DNA of 64,000 bases, from positions 1 to 64,000 of the forward strand of contig CANTFK010000085.1 in assembly GCA_947646735.1 (NCBI GenBank). Direction: 5' to 3'. The notes below the pieces were generated by a model that searched no databases, was not told where the DNA came from, and saw only the letters and a program-made list of their open reading frames with translations. Origin of the DNA: Peronospora farinosa (lineage: Eukaryota > Oomycota > Peronosporomycetes > Peronosporales > Peronosporaceae). The position numbers and the translations under genes are program-made. Shown here in pieces: positions 12,686-23,652 of the stretch. The stretch's first letter is position 1, and each line of letters begins with the position of its first letter.

Positions 12686-12706
12686 ATTCGACTTACCTGG
12701 CTTATA

Positions 12707-15232
12707 TTAAACTTTGAAATTAAATTCAGAGAAGAATATTAGCCATCTTGCCATTCTCGGCGAGAGGTGCGGTGAATTTATAGCGGTCCGAAGTGATGCG
12801 TGATCCGTATAAACCACAAAAGGTTCGGTGCTCAAGGGGTGCACCCGAACCTTTACAAGGGCATACTTAATTGAAAGTAGCTCCTTGTCATGCACAGGGT
12901 AATTCAGCTCGGCAGCTTTTAAAAGCCGAGACTGATAAGATATGACACGGTTAACGCCGTTGTCATCCTTCTGCATGAGCGCGCTGCCGATTGCAAAATT
13001 GCTTGCATCGCAGACGACGCTAAAGGGCTTATCCGCGTCTGGCAATGCCAAGACCGGTGCCTCTACAAGAGATTGCTTCACTGAAGTGAACGCATCTTCT
13101 TGTTCCTTCGACCAAGTCCATTCTGTATCCTTTTTTAAAAGGTCAGACAATGGCTTGGTCTGCTCCGCATAATTCTTGCTGTACTTATGCAAGTAATTAG
13201 CGAGCCCAAGGAATTGGCGCAGATCCTTCACATGTCGTGGGACTGGCCATCCCTTTACAGACTTTACCTTTTCTGGGTCTGCTCGTACACCATGTGCACC
13301 TACGATGCAGCCCAGTACCGGTATCTCAAGGACCCCTATTACGCTCTTTTGCAAGTTCACGTATAATTGGGCGTCACCCAGAGTCGGCAACACAGCGTCT
13401 AAATGACGCTTGTGCGACTCTATCGCGCTCAGACCGTCCTCCGCCCTACTATGCACGAATACATCGTCAAAGTTATGGGGCGCGTAGGCACGGTGCTGAC
13501 GCATCACGTGAGCCACCACTCGGTTGAATGTTGCCGGAGCATTTTTCAACCCTTGTGGCATCACAAGCCACTCCCATAGCATACCGCTTGGGGTGCTTAC
13601 TGCCGTTTTGGCTACATCAGCATCTCTCATGAGAACCTGATAGTAGCCATCCTTCAGATCCAACGCGGAAAAGATAGTTGACTTTCCCATGGAATTCAAC
13701 AAAACATCTTTCCGCGGGATCGGCGTTTGAGCTGGAATGGTGGCCGTGTTCAGCTTATTATAAGCGTGAACCACGCGCAATCCACCTGTTGCTTTACGCA
13801 CACAGAAGGTCGGGCTGCAGTGAGGCGACTTGCTCTCACGTACATGTCCCGCCTTAGCTCGCTTGTCGAAGAACTCATCGATGTAATCGACTTGTTCCTT
13901 CGGCAACGGCCATTGCCTGGTCACACAATACTTGGTGCCAGGCTCCAGGTCAATTTCGTGCCTGATGCCCCTATCGGCCGGTAGGCGGCTCGGCACTTCT
14001 GCTGGAAACACGTCACGGTGTTTCCACAGAACATCATAAAACGGGCTGTCCTTCAAGGCATCCAAGCCTCGAGCAGCGAACCGTTTCTTTTTGTCGGTCT
14101 CCAAGACGCTCTCGTCCATTGTGGACGACGAGCAACAGTCCACCACGTTCTCTTGTGGAACTGATGCGACTATCTCGTGGATCTTTCCTTCCTTTAATTC
14201 GGACAGGAACAGATCCCACGTCATCTCCGAGAGATTTACTATCTCCTCGGCAGATGCCAAGACAAGTTGGAGCACCTCAACTGAGGATGCCTCCGGCATT
14301 TTGTCTTCGACGGCCTCGAACAACTCGTTCGTAGGTCCGTCCTCTTGAACCGAGACTGATCCAAGGGTCACTCGTTTCGACGTGCCCTTGATCGTCTTAA
14401 TACGTCTGGTGCTCTTTCTTCGAGTCACCACGACCTTTGACCTGGAAGAAGGTGTCGTTGCTGCCTCAGCTAACGCACTCCTTCCAACCGCACCAGGCTC
14501 TTGGCTCTGTGCCGGTTCTTGTGGCGCTTGACCTCCTGTCAGCCCACCATCAACTGCCACAGGCTCTCGGCTCTGTGCAGGACTATTGGACGCATGACTA
14601 CCTGTCATCGCCCCATTCACTACACCAGTCTTTTCGACCTGGGTAGGAATATGTGTCACCTGGCTTTCCGCCAGTGCACTCCCAACTACACCACTCCTTT
14701 CGAGCTGGGTAGTTCCTGGTGTCGATTGACATACCGTCATCGCACCCTCGACTCTGTTGGACACAGCATCAATCGCATAAGCCTCTCGCAAGAGCACATC
14801 CTTTCCGGTGTCTTTCGTAGAGCTAGCGACTGTGCGTGTACGCCAGTATATCCATGGTTGGTGGTTAGCCAACCAAGGCATGCCTAGGATGAGGTCGTAC
14901 GGACTCTCCATACCTAGCACTGTGAGCTTCTCTTTACAGGAGAAGTCACTGAAACTGAAGGCGAGTTCAACTTGAACTCCCTCCGATTTAACGAGCGCGC
15001 CGTTCGCTAAACGAACGATTGCCTCTTCTCGCTTGCCATCCTGGCAAAGCGACTCATAACTCACCGGTCTCCTTTTTAGAGCCGCGAGCTTCACAAAGTT
15101 TTGTGATGCACCCGAATCCACGAGAAGGGTCATCACTTGGTCATAGCCTCGTACTCGAGCGCTATAGACCAAAAGGGTTGAGGTCCGACCTTTCGGAACC
15201 TCAAGGACTATGCTACCCATTTGTTCGATCAA
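12707..15232 (-). CDS. T2 pol: protease, reverse transcriptase and RNase H
   Basis: This 841-residue frame begins with a retropepsin-like domain (active site LLVDSGAS at about residues 35-42, flap-side motif YDLILGMPWL). A long serine/threonine linker with repeated EPGAVG/EPVAVDG-type segments follows, then a Ty3 reverse transcriptase ([16 protein letters not shown], catalytic NFDDVFVHS) and an RNase H domain of the Ty3 type (VVCDASNFAIGSALMQ, YTDHASLRTA). It ends at an in-frame TAA just before the usual YKPG...ADALSRR link to integrase, so integrase cannot be made from this copy as a continuous polyprotein. Gag ends a short way upstream in another frame, as is common for Ty3 elements using frameshift or readthrough. 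Confidence 0.88.
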   Translation of the reverse strand: MIEQMGSIVLEVPKGRTSTLLVYSARVRGYDQVMTLLVDSGASQNFVKLAALKRRPVSYESLCQDGKREEAIVRLANGALVKSEGVQVELAFSFSDFSCKEKLTVLGMESPYDLILGMPWLANHQPWIYWRTRTVASSTKDTGKDVLLREAYAIDAVSNRVEGAMTVCQSTPGTTQLERSGVVGSALAESQVTHIPTQVEKTGVVNGAMTGSHASNSPAQSREPVAVDGGLTGGQAPQEPAQSQEPGAVGRSALAEAATTPSSRSKVVVTRRKSTRRIKTIKGTSKRVTLGSVSVQEDGPTNELFEAVEDKMPEASSVEVLQLVLASAEEIVNLSEMTWDLFLSELKEGKIHEIVASVPQENVVDCCSSSTMDESVLETDKKKRFAARGLDALKDSPFYDVLWKHRDVFPAEVPSRLPADRGIRHEIDLEPGTKYCVTRQWPLPKEQVDYIDEFFDKRAKAGHVRESKSPHCSPTFCVRKATGGLRVVHAYNKLNTATIPAQTPIPRKDVLLNSMGKSTIFSALDLKDGYYQVLMRDADVAKTAVSTPSGMLWEWLVMPQGLKNAPATFNRVVAHVMRQHRAYAPHNFDDVFVHSRAEDGLSAIESHKRHLDAVLPTLGDAQLYVNLQKSVIGVLEIPVLGCIVGAHGVRADPEKVKSVKGWPVPRHVKDLRQFLGLANYLHKYSKNYAEQTKPLSDLLKKDTEWTWSKEQEDAFTSVKQSLVEAPVLALPDADKPFSVVCDASNFAIGSALMQKDDNGVNRVISYQSRLLKAAELNYPVHDKELLSIKYALVKVRVHPLSTEPFVVYTDHASLRTAINSPHLSPRMARWLIFFSEFNFKV

Positions 15233-15282
15233 TCTGAACTTAGGGGTAGCTTCAGAGTCCGCGACAGTAGGGCATCCCGCCC

Positions 15283-16379
15283 CTACTGCGCTCCCGCATT
15301 TCCCGACCCATCTTGGGCAGGTGCTGAACCCGTGCGTCGTGCACGCTGGTTTTTCGCACCTCCCTTCGGGTTGGGAGACCTTTTGCTGGCTGCCTTAGCA
15401 CCAGCAGCTACTTTGGCATAGCAGCGAGCCATCATATGGCCTCTCTTGCCGCACTTGTAGCAGACCACGTCTGCATTGCCTAACTCCATAGGAGTGGCGT
15501 CAGACCTTTCGGCCGACGGCCTGTAATAGGCTGTCGCCGAGGCTCTGTTGTAGGATTGCTCCTCAACTAAGGCAATGTCAATTGCCTCTTCCATCGTCGC
15601 TGGAACCTTTTTGAAAAGGGCCTGACGCGATGGGCCATGCCTAAGTTCATTAATGAACGTGGCTACCTTGATACGCTCTGGTATCGGTTCCCCATTGATG
15701 GACGCCGACAGCGAACGCATCTCCTGCACAAACTCTTGCAGAGAGCGTTTCGCCTGTCGTGCTCCAAAGAAGCGCGCCATAAGCAACACTTCGTTGTTAG
15801 GCGGCTGATACATGGCGCGAATCTTTGACTTAAAGATCGCCCATGATGGAAATGCATCAGCATTAGCCATCAGCGCAGAGTATGCCCACTCTGAAGCTTT
15901 GCCACGTAAGTTGAACATGGCATACGACATCATTCTGGTGTCGTCTTCGATGAGCTGCGCCACTCCACATTGCTCCACTGCTAATAGCCAGTGAACAATC
16001 GTGTGAGGGCTAGTTCCATCAACTTCGGAGGGTCCATCCGAATGGGCCTCGGTTGAGCAGGCCGGGCAGAGAGCGTCTCAACAGTCCTGTTGAGCGCCTC
16101 ATTACGTGCCTGCTCAAGCCTAAGCTCATCCTGAGTCTTAGTGATGGACTCAGCGGTGGCTTGGCTGTTTACCTCGGACGCGTTTCTACGCAGTTCGAGC
16201 ACAAACGACTCAAATTGCTCCAACTGAGCAACATGTTGCTCAGGAGGACAATGCAGGAGGTTGACCAGGGCTTGTTCACCAATTCCCTGCGCCATATGCC
16301 CTGCCAACTCCCTATGATGTTGGGAGAGGTGAGGGAAGTCACTCCAGTCCATATTAAGGACCATGTCAACCACACGCAC
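15283..16379 (-). pseudogene. T2 gag with one frameshift
   Basis: Two frames make up gag: 16379-15981 and 15978-15283. The first matches the N-terminal part of the uninterrupted T2 gag at 53855, including HHRELAGHMAQG and a leucine-rich helix. A single base missing from the codons for KFDG near 16025 shifts the frame. The second holds the main capsid region and a CCHC zinc knuckle (CYKCGKRGHMMARC, about 15465-15425) followed by a basic tail, as expected for a nucleocapsid. The start could be the ATG at 16379 or one of the next two in-frame ATGs; the homologous copy starts equivalent to MDW near 16352. Confidence 0.82.
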
Positions 16380-16402
16380 GCTCAGAGAAACGGGTCGTGG
16401 GA

Positions 16403-16421
16403 AGGACTACTAGTGCTACCA
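16403..16421 (-). promoter_or_regulatory. T2 primer binding site
   Basis: Two bases after the 5' LTR end the minus strand reads TGGTAGCACTAGTAGTCC. It has the required TGG start and position for tRNA priming. The core TGGTAGCAC is shared with the T3 and T4 elements. Confidence 0.75.
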
Positions 16422-16423
16422 CG

Positions 16424-17020
16424 TGTAGACGGGCACTTCTACGAAGTTGCCTCGTACTACGAGCACACACCTTATGCACAAGCGAGGAAGCGGTTATACC
16501 GTCTTACCTTCGCGTGCGAGGGTGGTTGGGAGGTTGGTCGACTGCTTAAGCAGTCGTACCACCAGTTGCCTCTCGCTTAAGCGAGAGTGCAACGAACTTC
16601 TTAACACTTAAAACACCGACGTCACGCGGAAGTTTCTCGACTTCTCGTGCGTGGTGTGTTTGTTTAAGTAAATTCAAGACTGAGCTATATTTAATTAATT
16701 ATAACTAAATATATACTTAACTACTGATTGGCTATATATATATAGATCGGATACGCGACTCTTTAGAAGCGTATCCTGTCGCATGATCTTAAATCTAGAT
16801 TTAAGATCGCAACTGACGTCCTTCTGAGACGTCGTGATGCCTAGCTTCAACTAGCGTCATCCCTTCTTATGTGAATCCATCAATGGATATCACATTCACG
16901 AGAGTGGATCATATTTGTGTATCGCACCCAAGTGACAGGTCAAAAGTAATCATGGATACTTTTAGACCAAACATTAAGTGTATTACTTAATATTTACGTG
17001 TAACTAGATACCCTGTTACA
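16424..17020 (-). repeat. T2 5' LTR
   Basis: This is 597 bp, matching 8878-9468 with few changes. It contains a perfect 24-base palindrome at 16785-16808 centred on TCTAGA. The terminal segment near 17000-17015 is longer than in the 3' LTR. It is followed by the target duplication AGAGG (17021-17025). Confidence 0.92.
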
Positions 17021-17025
17021 AGAGG

Positions 17026-18355
17026 GGTGCTGTAGACGAAAAATTTAAAGAAGCTGCCACGTGCTCCTAGCCCACCCTTCAAGCTGCATGATGAAGCGAT
17101 CAAATCTCCTTACCTCCGCGAGCAGTGGTGGTGGTATTTGTCGGCGCCGAAGCGCTGTTCCAATCGTTATCGGTCGCTTAGGCGAACTGCGCAACAAATA
17201 TTTTTTTCTAAGACAAGGGCTTCACCCCCCCACCCCAATGCAGCCGCGATCTTCCTCTTTGTTACGATGTCAATTCTTTGTTACGATGTCAATGTGATCA
17301 TTTATGTATTTATGTCGATCCGATCGTATTTGTATCCATGTCGGTCCGATCGTTATTATACATCTGTCGATCTGGTTTTAACTTGTTAATATCTTAATTG
17401 ATCGAACGAGATTACGATTGCGGGTACGATCGATTGTATACGGTTTTGATCGCGATTATAATTGCAGTTGTGATCGATCGGAGCTTGTCGTGATCGCAAA
17501 GTGAGATCTATCGTAGTCGATTTTTATCGCAAATACGATTAGATCAAGCGTATAAGGCTAAAATTTAGTCGTAATCCCACTTGGCCCGTATCAATCTAGA
17601 CGATTGTTAAATCGATCCAATACAACCAGATCATTCACACAGTATAATCAAATAGAATAAGGTGGGGACATGGCTGTAACAACACAATTAGACACGGATT
17701 GCCTAGCAGAGAGAAATCAGGAAAACCTAAGAGATTGGCGGGGTGAAGACATGCGCGTGCTCAAGCTGTTGTACGGCTGATCAAGTGCACGGGCGGCTGT
17801 AGTAAAGTTCTTCACGAGATGTGGGGACCCCGAGGGCCAATTGGATCCAATGCATAAGGGACCTTGCACAAGAAAGAGAAGACCGGAAAGACAGGTGACC
17901 TCAAGGTGAAGCAAACGTTGACTGATAACAATCAGCAGGACCAAAATGGGATAATCTTTACAAGATTAATGCCCAAACCGTACAAAAAGGGTCATCCATT
18001 GTCGCTTTTAGGAAGACCCGGTCCCTTATCGGTAGACCTGGGTCCTTCATTGATATACCCGGTCTCTTATCGGTAGACCTGGTCCCTCATCGGTAGGCCT
18101 TGATCCCTCATCGGTAGAGCTTGGTCCCTCATCAGCAGACATTGTCTTTTCGAGATCGGTCTACTCATTTTTAATCAACATAAAAAATCAAGGCATAATG
18201 CAAGGATAAAGTAAAAGAGTATAATTTTAGGATTATACTAGATACTACTCAATTTGCGATCTACTTGGTACGTCTTCAGCGCGCTCAAGAGAACTTGCTA
18301 TAAACTACCCACCTGTTCGGAAAGAGATACATTTTGGCCCCCCCGTTGAAGTCAG
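17026..18355. other. Non-coding stretch with simple and dispersed repeats
   Basis: No gene is supported. 17280-17560 is unusually rich in GATC/CGATC words. 17717-17960 shares a diverged repeat with 28720-28960 (GGTGAAGACATGCGC, then GTGAAGCAA and an ACAATCnGCAGG word in the same order). 18015-18140 holds a short minisatellite that is listed separately. 18290-18355 leads into the T1 LTR. Confidence 0.55.
18015..18140. repeat. Minisatellite of ~20-25 bp units
   Basis: Five to six imperfect units of the type GGTCCCTCATCGGTAGACCT are arranged head to tail. One or two more diverged units of the same type occur at 28595-28645 inside the related dispersed repeat. Confidence 0.75.
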
Positions 18356-19013
18356 TGTGGTGGAGTGAATTCTCAAACAACGTGAGAGAACCACAAACAC
18401 ACACAGCGCCGGACTGACGACTTACGGAGGAGGTACCCCGATACCGTGTCGCGTCAACCTTGGGTCTCACCTTGTGTATTCGTCGGCTTGGCTGGTCTTG
18501 CTCCTCGTTAGACGCAGAAGACTTATATACTTGATCCTTGTATGGAGGGACTTGGGGGCCCACGAGTGGATATACTTCACTCGGGCCCAGGGTTTCTTGG
18601 GCTCAATCGACTGTGTCACGAGCAATGCACCTGGTACTACGTACCCCTTTCGATGTCTAGCTGTTTTTTTTTTCTTGGTCCTTGGACCCCTTTCTCTTGA
18701 TTTCCGTAGGGAAACCGCTTCCTGTAGCGTGTGTTGGGTGTCTTGACACTTACTTAACACCTCAGGCCAACTATCCTAAGGTTCAACTTGCGTAGCTTGA
18801 GCCGTCTAACACCTGCTGACGTCGGGGGGCCAAAAGGTATCCCGCCCGGAAGAGGTGCTGCGACGTAGAAGCTAAGAGGAGGCGCTTGGAGCTGCCACGT
18901 GTAATGCAAATTCAAGTGTGTTTATTCATCTACTTTGTATGCTTTTCTTGCCGAAACCTAACCATTCGCTCTGGATAGTGCCACGTGTCGACCCTTAGAG
19001 GAAGAACTGGCTC
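18356..19013 (-). repeat. T1 LTR, truncated
   Basis: It begins TGTGGTGGAGTG like the LTR at 59667 and matches it for about 650 bp, then stops at GAAGAACTGGCTCC. The next base belongs to the T3 antisense ORF region. The CCCTG-rich middle and the far end of the LTR are missing. The join replaces whatever 3' LTR the T3 element once had. Confidence 0.8.
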
Positions 19014-20025
19014 CCCATCGACCAAGAGGAAGGCGCCAAGCGCCGGACGAAGAATATGGCGAGACTTCAGGACCACCGACAGTATAAATTTAAGCCACCT
19101 ACGGTGGAAGAACGCCAAAAGGAAGCATCTGGGCATTCCCTTTCTGGCTGGACTATTGGGCCTGAGGCCATTTCACCTGAGGATGTTGCCACGCGCACGG
19201 CACTTCGACAACGATATCTGGAACCCCACATTACTACACATATACTTGGCACGCCTTAACAGGCAAGTGCGCGGTGAGCCAGTTCCTCCCATTAAGGGTG
19301 TTCCCATCCTTCTATTCGCGGGGGAAACCGAGGACGAAGAAAACACGGCTTTTAGCCGCTGGGCGCATTATGCGCGACGTTTAGGCAGCATTTGGGCCCT
19401 ACGGGCAAGTGCCGATGTGGCGGAAATTCGACTTGAGCGGAAGATGCGTTACGACTACGCTAAATTGAAGGCCCGGGGAAAATTGAAATCCTAACGAACG
19501 CATTATGCGCATGCTACCCAGCATCCCAATGTTCCGTCTCCAGCTGTAGCCGCAAGTCCACGACAGGATGAGGCCGCTAACCCGCCCACGCTTACCATTA
19601 CTGGTGAGAAGCGTCAGCGCCAACAGGCTGACCCTGTGCACGACGCTCAAAAACGTCCACGGAGTATGGGCAGTCCTGCCGAAGGGGAGTCTCAAACTCC
19701 CATGAGTTCCACGATTCGGGATAACCCCGCCACTTTACCAGATACTGGTTTTGACCATGGCGGCGACTCTTCTGCAGTAGACGCTCTACATGGAGCTGTA
19801 CGTTCCCCTGCGCATCGAGCAAAGCCGGAGGAGGCCGGTGTATCGGCACAAGCTCATGCCGAGCTTGTTGAAGAGGTGCGGTCCCTCCGTGAGGAGAGGC
19901 AGACGATGAATTCCCGGCTTGAGTCCCTGGAAGAGATTCGGACCCGAATGCAGAGTCAGCTTGACCTGTTGGCGCAGATGCTTCGTCCCGCGACAATGCC
20001 AATGGGCTCGGCGCGAGCGTGTTAA
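19014..20025 (+). pseudogene. T3 antisense ORF (aORF), one stop, 5' end lost
   Basis: A single frame runs from the T1 junction to 20025, interrupted only by TAA at 19492-19494. The first half is a charged helical domain containing VRGEPVPPIKGVPILLF and a tryptophan/arginine-rich stretch. The second half is proline/serine-rich and ends with a clear heptad coiled coil (LVEEVRSLREERQ ... LESLEEIRTRM) near 19870-19980. It lies opposite to pol, and its last 428 bases overlap the integrase C-terminus and chromodomain coding region (19598-20440). An intact N-terminus of the same ORF family may be the fragment at 26092-26361. Function is not recognisable. Confidence 0.6.
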
Positions 20026-20440
20026 CGTTTACTTGGGACGGATCCCGATACCTTTTGAGCATGCCAACATAGAACACAGGATGTGTACGCAATTTGCGCG
20101 GCAAGTTAAGCGTATACGCTGTGCCTTTCTTGGCAATGACCTTAAAGGGTCCGATAAAGCGCGGGCGCAACTTCGTCTTGAAGACAGCGGATACTACATT
20201 GGTAGGTAGGATTTTAGCATTAAGTAATACTTGGTCTCCGACCTCATAACCATCGATACAACCTCTGCATTTCGCATCTGCATATTCTTTTTGTTTATCT
20301 TGACTATCAGCCATTGCATCTTGCACATGTCGTAAAACATTTAGTCGCGTTGCGAGAAACGCATTTACCTGTTTCTTAACAGTATTAGCTGACATCAGCA
20401 AGCCGATCGGCAACCTCTCCCCCACCAAGCCCTGAACCAC
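19598..20440 (-). CDS. T3 pol C-terminus with chromodomain
   Basis: This 280-residue frame covers the integrase C-terminal domain (GPFKVIAKKGTAYTLNLP, HPVFYVGMLKRY) and, after a serine/proline linker, a chromodomain. The chromodomain has HVERLLQKSRRHG, then YLVKWRGYPESWNSWE with its aromatic positions present. Chromodomains on Ty3 integrases are known to guide insertion towards particular chromatin. The upstream integrase core is in other frames, so this piece is not expressed as a polyprotein here. Its final 428 bases are shared with the antisense ORF on the plus strand. Confidence 0.75.
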   Translation of the reverse strand: MVQGLVGERLPIGLLMSANTVKKQVNAFLATRLNVLRHVQDAMADSQDKQKEYADAKCRGCIDGYEVGDQVLLNAKILPTNVVSAVFKTKLRPRFIGPFKVIAKKGTAYTLNLPRKLRTHPVFYVGMLKRYRDPSQVNVNTLAPSPLALSRDEASAPTGQADSAFGSESLPGTQAGNSSSASPHGGTAPLQQARHELVPIHRPPPALLDAQGNVQLHVERLLQKSRRHGQNQYLVKWRGYPESWNSWEFETPLRQDCPYSVDVFERRAQGQPVGADASHQ

Positions 20441-20452
20441 TCGGTGGTAGCG

Positions 20453-21422
20453 TTAACGAACGCGTGGGTGTGTGAGACCATTGACATAGAACGGAGTGTA
20501 GCCGGTAGAGGCGTGCACGGAATTATTGAGAGCAAACTCAACGACAGGAAGCATAGCGCTCCATCGCTTAGGTGTTTCAGCACAAACGCTGCGTAGGATA
20601 TCTTCAACAACGCGATTCACGCGTTCGGTTTGACCATCGGTCTGCGGATGATCCGCTGTGGACATGTCCAAACGGGTGCCCAGCACCTAAAAGACAGACT
20701 TTCAAAATTTACTCGTGAAACGAGGATCACGATCAGAAACAATTGCCACTGGCAATCCATGTTGACGAAACACCCGATCGATAAACAGCTCCGCTGTACC
20801 CATATACCATCGATCGAATCTGGCACAGCCGCTAAGTGAGCCATTTTGCTTAAGCGGTCAACAAAAACCACAATACCTGTGTTGCCATGCGAATCTTTCG
20901 GTAGGCCAAATACAAAGTCCATACTAATGGACTCCCAGCACCCAGTGGGAATAGGCAAACTAGTTAGCGGCACTGCCGAATGGAGTGAGGGATTCACCCG
21001 TTGACACGTTTCACACGTACGCACATATGTGCTCACCCATTTATATAATTTGGGCGACCAATAACTTTGGCATACTGCCCCATAGGTCTTTTCACGACCC
21101 AAATGACCACCGATGGCGGTGTCATGTACCTCATAGAGGATACGATACTTCAGGTCCTCGTCATGAAGAACCACGATACGCGGAGGATCCGCCACATCTG
21201 TACGATAGTACAACAGCCAGAATATCGATGGAGGCTTGCACGCAATCGTTCCGACAATATAATGTCCAAGTCTTTAAACTCATCACTACCACGAGCATGT
21301 AACAACGCTATACAGTGATCATCTTTAGCATACGCCGTACGAATGAGATCGGTGATAGAAGACGACAACGTCGTCACATGAGCAAGCTCATAGTCAGGTC
21401 TACGTGACAACGCATCAGCCAA
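20453..21422 (-). pseudogene. T3 integrase core, broken
   Basis: Pieces at 21422-21150, 21213-20617 and 20686-20453 encode the HHCC region (HDTAIGGHLGREKT, CETCQRVNP), the core ([22 protein letters not shown]) and the DHPQTDGQTERVNR stretch that holds the third catalytic acid. Frames change at least twice, including around 20700 where the second catalytic aspartate lies, so no functional enzyme results. Confidence 0.75.
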
Positions 21423-23048
21423 AGCATTTTGCTTGCCCGGCTTCTATTTTACCTCGAAATTATATTCGGTAAAGAATGACAGCCATCTGGCCATTCTCTG
21501 CGAGAGATGCGGCGACTGAGTCGCAGTGCGTAACGACGCATGATCGGTATAGATCACAAAAAACTTTGAGCCCAGCAGATGAACTCTGAATTTGACCAGG
21601 GCATACTTCATCGCAAGTAGCTCTTTGTCATGAACTGGATAGTTCTTTTCTGCAGCTTTCAGCTGGCGAGATTCAAAAGCGACTACACGCTCACTGCCCT
21701 AATCATCTGTTTGTAACAGAGCACTGCCAATGGCAAAATCCGATGCGTCACAGACGACGCAAAATGGTCGGTCAGGGTCTGGCAAAGCCAAAATAGGAGC
21801 ATGTAGAAGGCTCGCCTTCACCGCTTGAAAAGCATCTTCGTGTTCGGCATGCCAACACCATTCCACATCCTTTTAAAGGAGATTGGATAATATCAGCGTA
21901 ACTCTTGCTGTACTTGTGTAAGTAATTGGCAAGGCCAAGCCATTTACGCAAGTCCTTCTGAGACTTTGGAACAGGCCAATCGACTATGGCTTTGACCTTA
22001 GCGAGATCCGCTCTTAAGCCTCGTTTTCCAATGAAGCACCCTAGAAAGGAATCTCTTCGGCCCCGAAGATACACTTAGATGCATTAGCATATAGCATATT
22101 AGTGCGCATGCACTCGAGCACAGCTCGTAAATTAACAATATGGTTCTTGGTATCCGACCGCCCATGTTCAGCTCGACTATGGACAAAAATGCCATCAAAG
22201 TACGTCTGTGCATAACTTCGATGGGGTCGATAAAATTGCGTTACTAAACGCTTAAACGTAGCCGAAGCATTCGATATCCCCTATGGGGCATCACCAATAA
22301 CTCCCAGAGCATACTGCTTGAAGTACTAACAGCAGTGAGCGGAATATCACTAGCTCGCATGAGCAATTAGTGATAACCTTACGACTAAGTTGAGCGCACT
22401 GTACATGGTACAACCTACCATATTGTTTTAAAGAACATCCTTTCTAGGTATTGGCGTCTGCGCAGCTATGGTGGCTGCATTGAGCTTATTATAAGCATGA
22501 ACGATACGCCATTTACCATTCGGTTTCTTAACATAGAAAGTGGGTGTCGAGTGCGGAGATTTGCTCTCGCGCACCATGCCCGCTGCGTGCTTTGCACGAA
22601 AGAACTCGTCAATGACGTCACACTGTTCTTTGAATAAAGGCCACAGCCGTGTTACACAGTATTTGGTTTCGGGAACCAAGTCAATTTCATGACGTACACC
22701 CCTGTCAGGCGGTAGAACCGACGGTGGATCGTGACACACCACGTCCTGGAATTCCTTAACTAAAGAATAGTAGGGATCTGAAGGGTTCTTTAGAATAGAT
22801 GCCCCACTACGTGCACTTAGTGCCGCCTTTGTATCTTCGAGGACTGTCTCATCGACAAGCGAGGATGAGTTCAGCTTGAGGTTAGGTCGAATGACCACCA
22901 TATCGGATAGATAACCAGCCTTCATGGCTTGATGTAATTCATCCACAGACATTTCGTCTAGCTCTAAGAGAGCATTTAATGATGGGAGGGCCTCAAGGTC
23001 AACCTCACCATCTACATCACCTGTCACTCCGTTGACCAGGGTGTACAA
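21423..23048 (-). pseudogene. T3 reverse transcriptase and RNase H, broken
   Basis: The frame 23048-22428 carries the N-terminal reverse transcriptase region ([36 protein letters not shown]). After a stop at 22428 the match continues in several frames: the catalytic region near 22190, where the pattern is disturbed, GKRGLRADLAKVKAIVDWPVP at 22030-21960, and RNase H remnants to 21480. Frameshifts and stops are frequent, so this is an older copy than the T2 and T4 elements. Confidence 0.75.
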
Positions 23049-23194
23049 CTAGTCACTGACATTACTACGTGATAAAACATACGCTTTGTGTCTCGCATCC
23101 GCCATCTGGCGACGCTGCCGTCTCATTGAAGAGACCGTACCTTTTAAAGTACTTGGGATACCATCATTTTTCAAGGTCAACAGATTCGTTGACC

Positions 23195-23620
23195 TTAAGC
23201 TGCCCTATGCGAGATCCGATGTCAGTATTGACATCCACTGGGTCACTAGTACCAGTGACTTCACTAACAAGGTCATCGACCTTCACGTGCTCTATACGAA
23301 AGCCGATGTCATTATCGACATCCAGTAAGTCACTAGTATCAGTGATTTCACTAACAAGGTCATCGAACTTCACGTTCTCTATACGAGAGCCGACGTCATT
23401 ATCGACATCCAGTGAATCGCAATTACTGTCAATATCACTAACAAGGTCATCGACCTTAACTTGCTATATTCGAGAGCCGATGTCATCATCGACACCCAGT
23501 GAATCGCAATTACTGTCAATATCACTAACAAGGTCATCGACCTTAACTTGCTCTATACGAGAGCCGATGTCATTACCGACATCCAGTGTATCAATATTAA
23601 TATGAGTATCACTCAACAAA
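23195..23620 (-). repeat. 87-bp tandem repeat inside T3 pol
   Basis: The word GAGAGCCGATGTCA recurs at 23213, 23300, 23387, 23474 and 23561, exactly 87 bases apart, giving about 4.8 units. Read on the minus strand each unit encodes 29 residues of the form VKVDDLVSE..GTSDPVDV, acidic and without a motif. The repeat lies in the linker between protease and reverse transcriptase. Confidence 0.9.
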
Positions 23621-23652
23621 GTACGTGCCGTTCCACTAAGTGTCACTGATCT

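Larger units (their letters stand above)
8878..17020 (-). mobile_element. T2 Ty3-type LTR retrotransposon, full length
   Basis: The element is bounded by two LTRs (8878-9468 and 16424-17020) and by identical five-base target duplications AGAGG at 8873-8877 and 17021-17025. In minus orientation the order is 5' LTR, primer binding site, gag, protease, reverse transcriptase, RNase H, integrase, an antisense ORF on the opposite strand, polypurine tract, 3' LTR. Coding parts carry a frameshift in gag, a stop after RNase H and two frameshifts in integrase, so this copy is not autonomous. The 5' LTR carries a short segment near 17000-17015 absent from the 3' LTR. Confidence 0.92.

Noticed and set aside
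18015..18140. CRISPR-like array
   Set aside because: Units are contiguous and imperfect with no unique spacers, and the host is a eukaryote.
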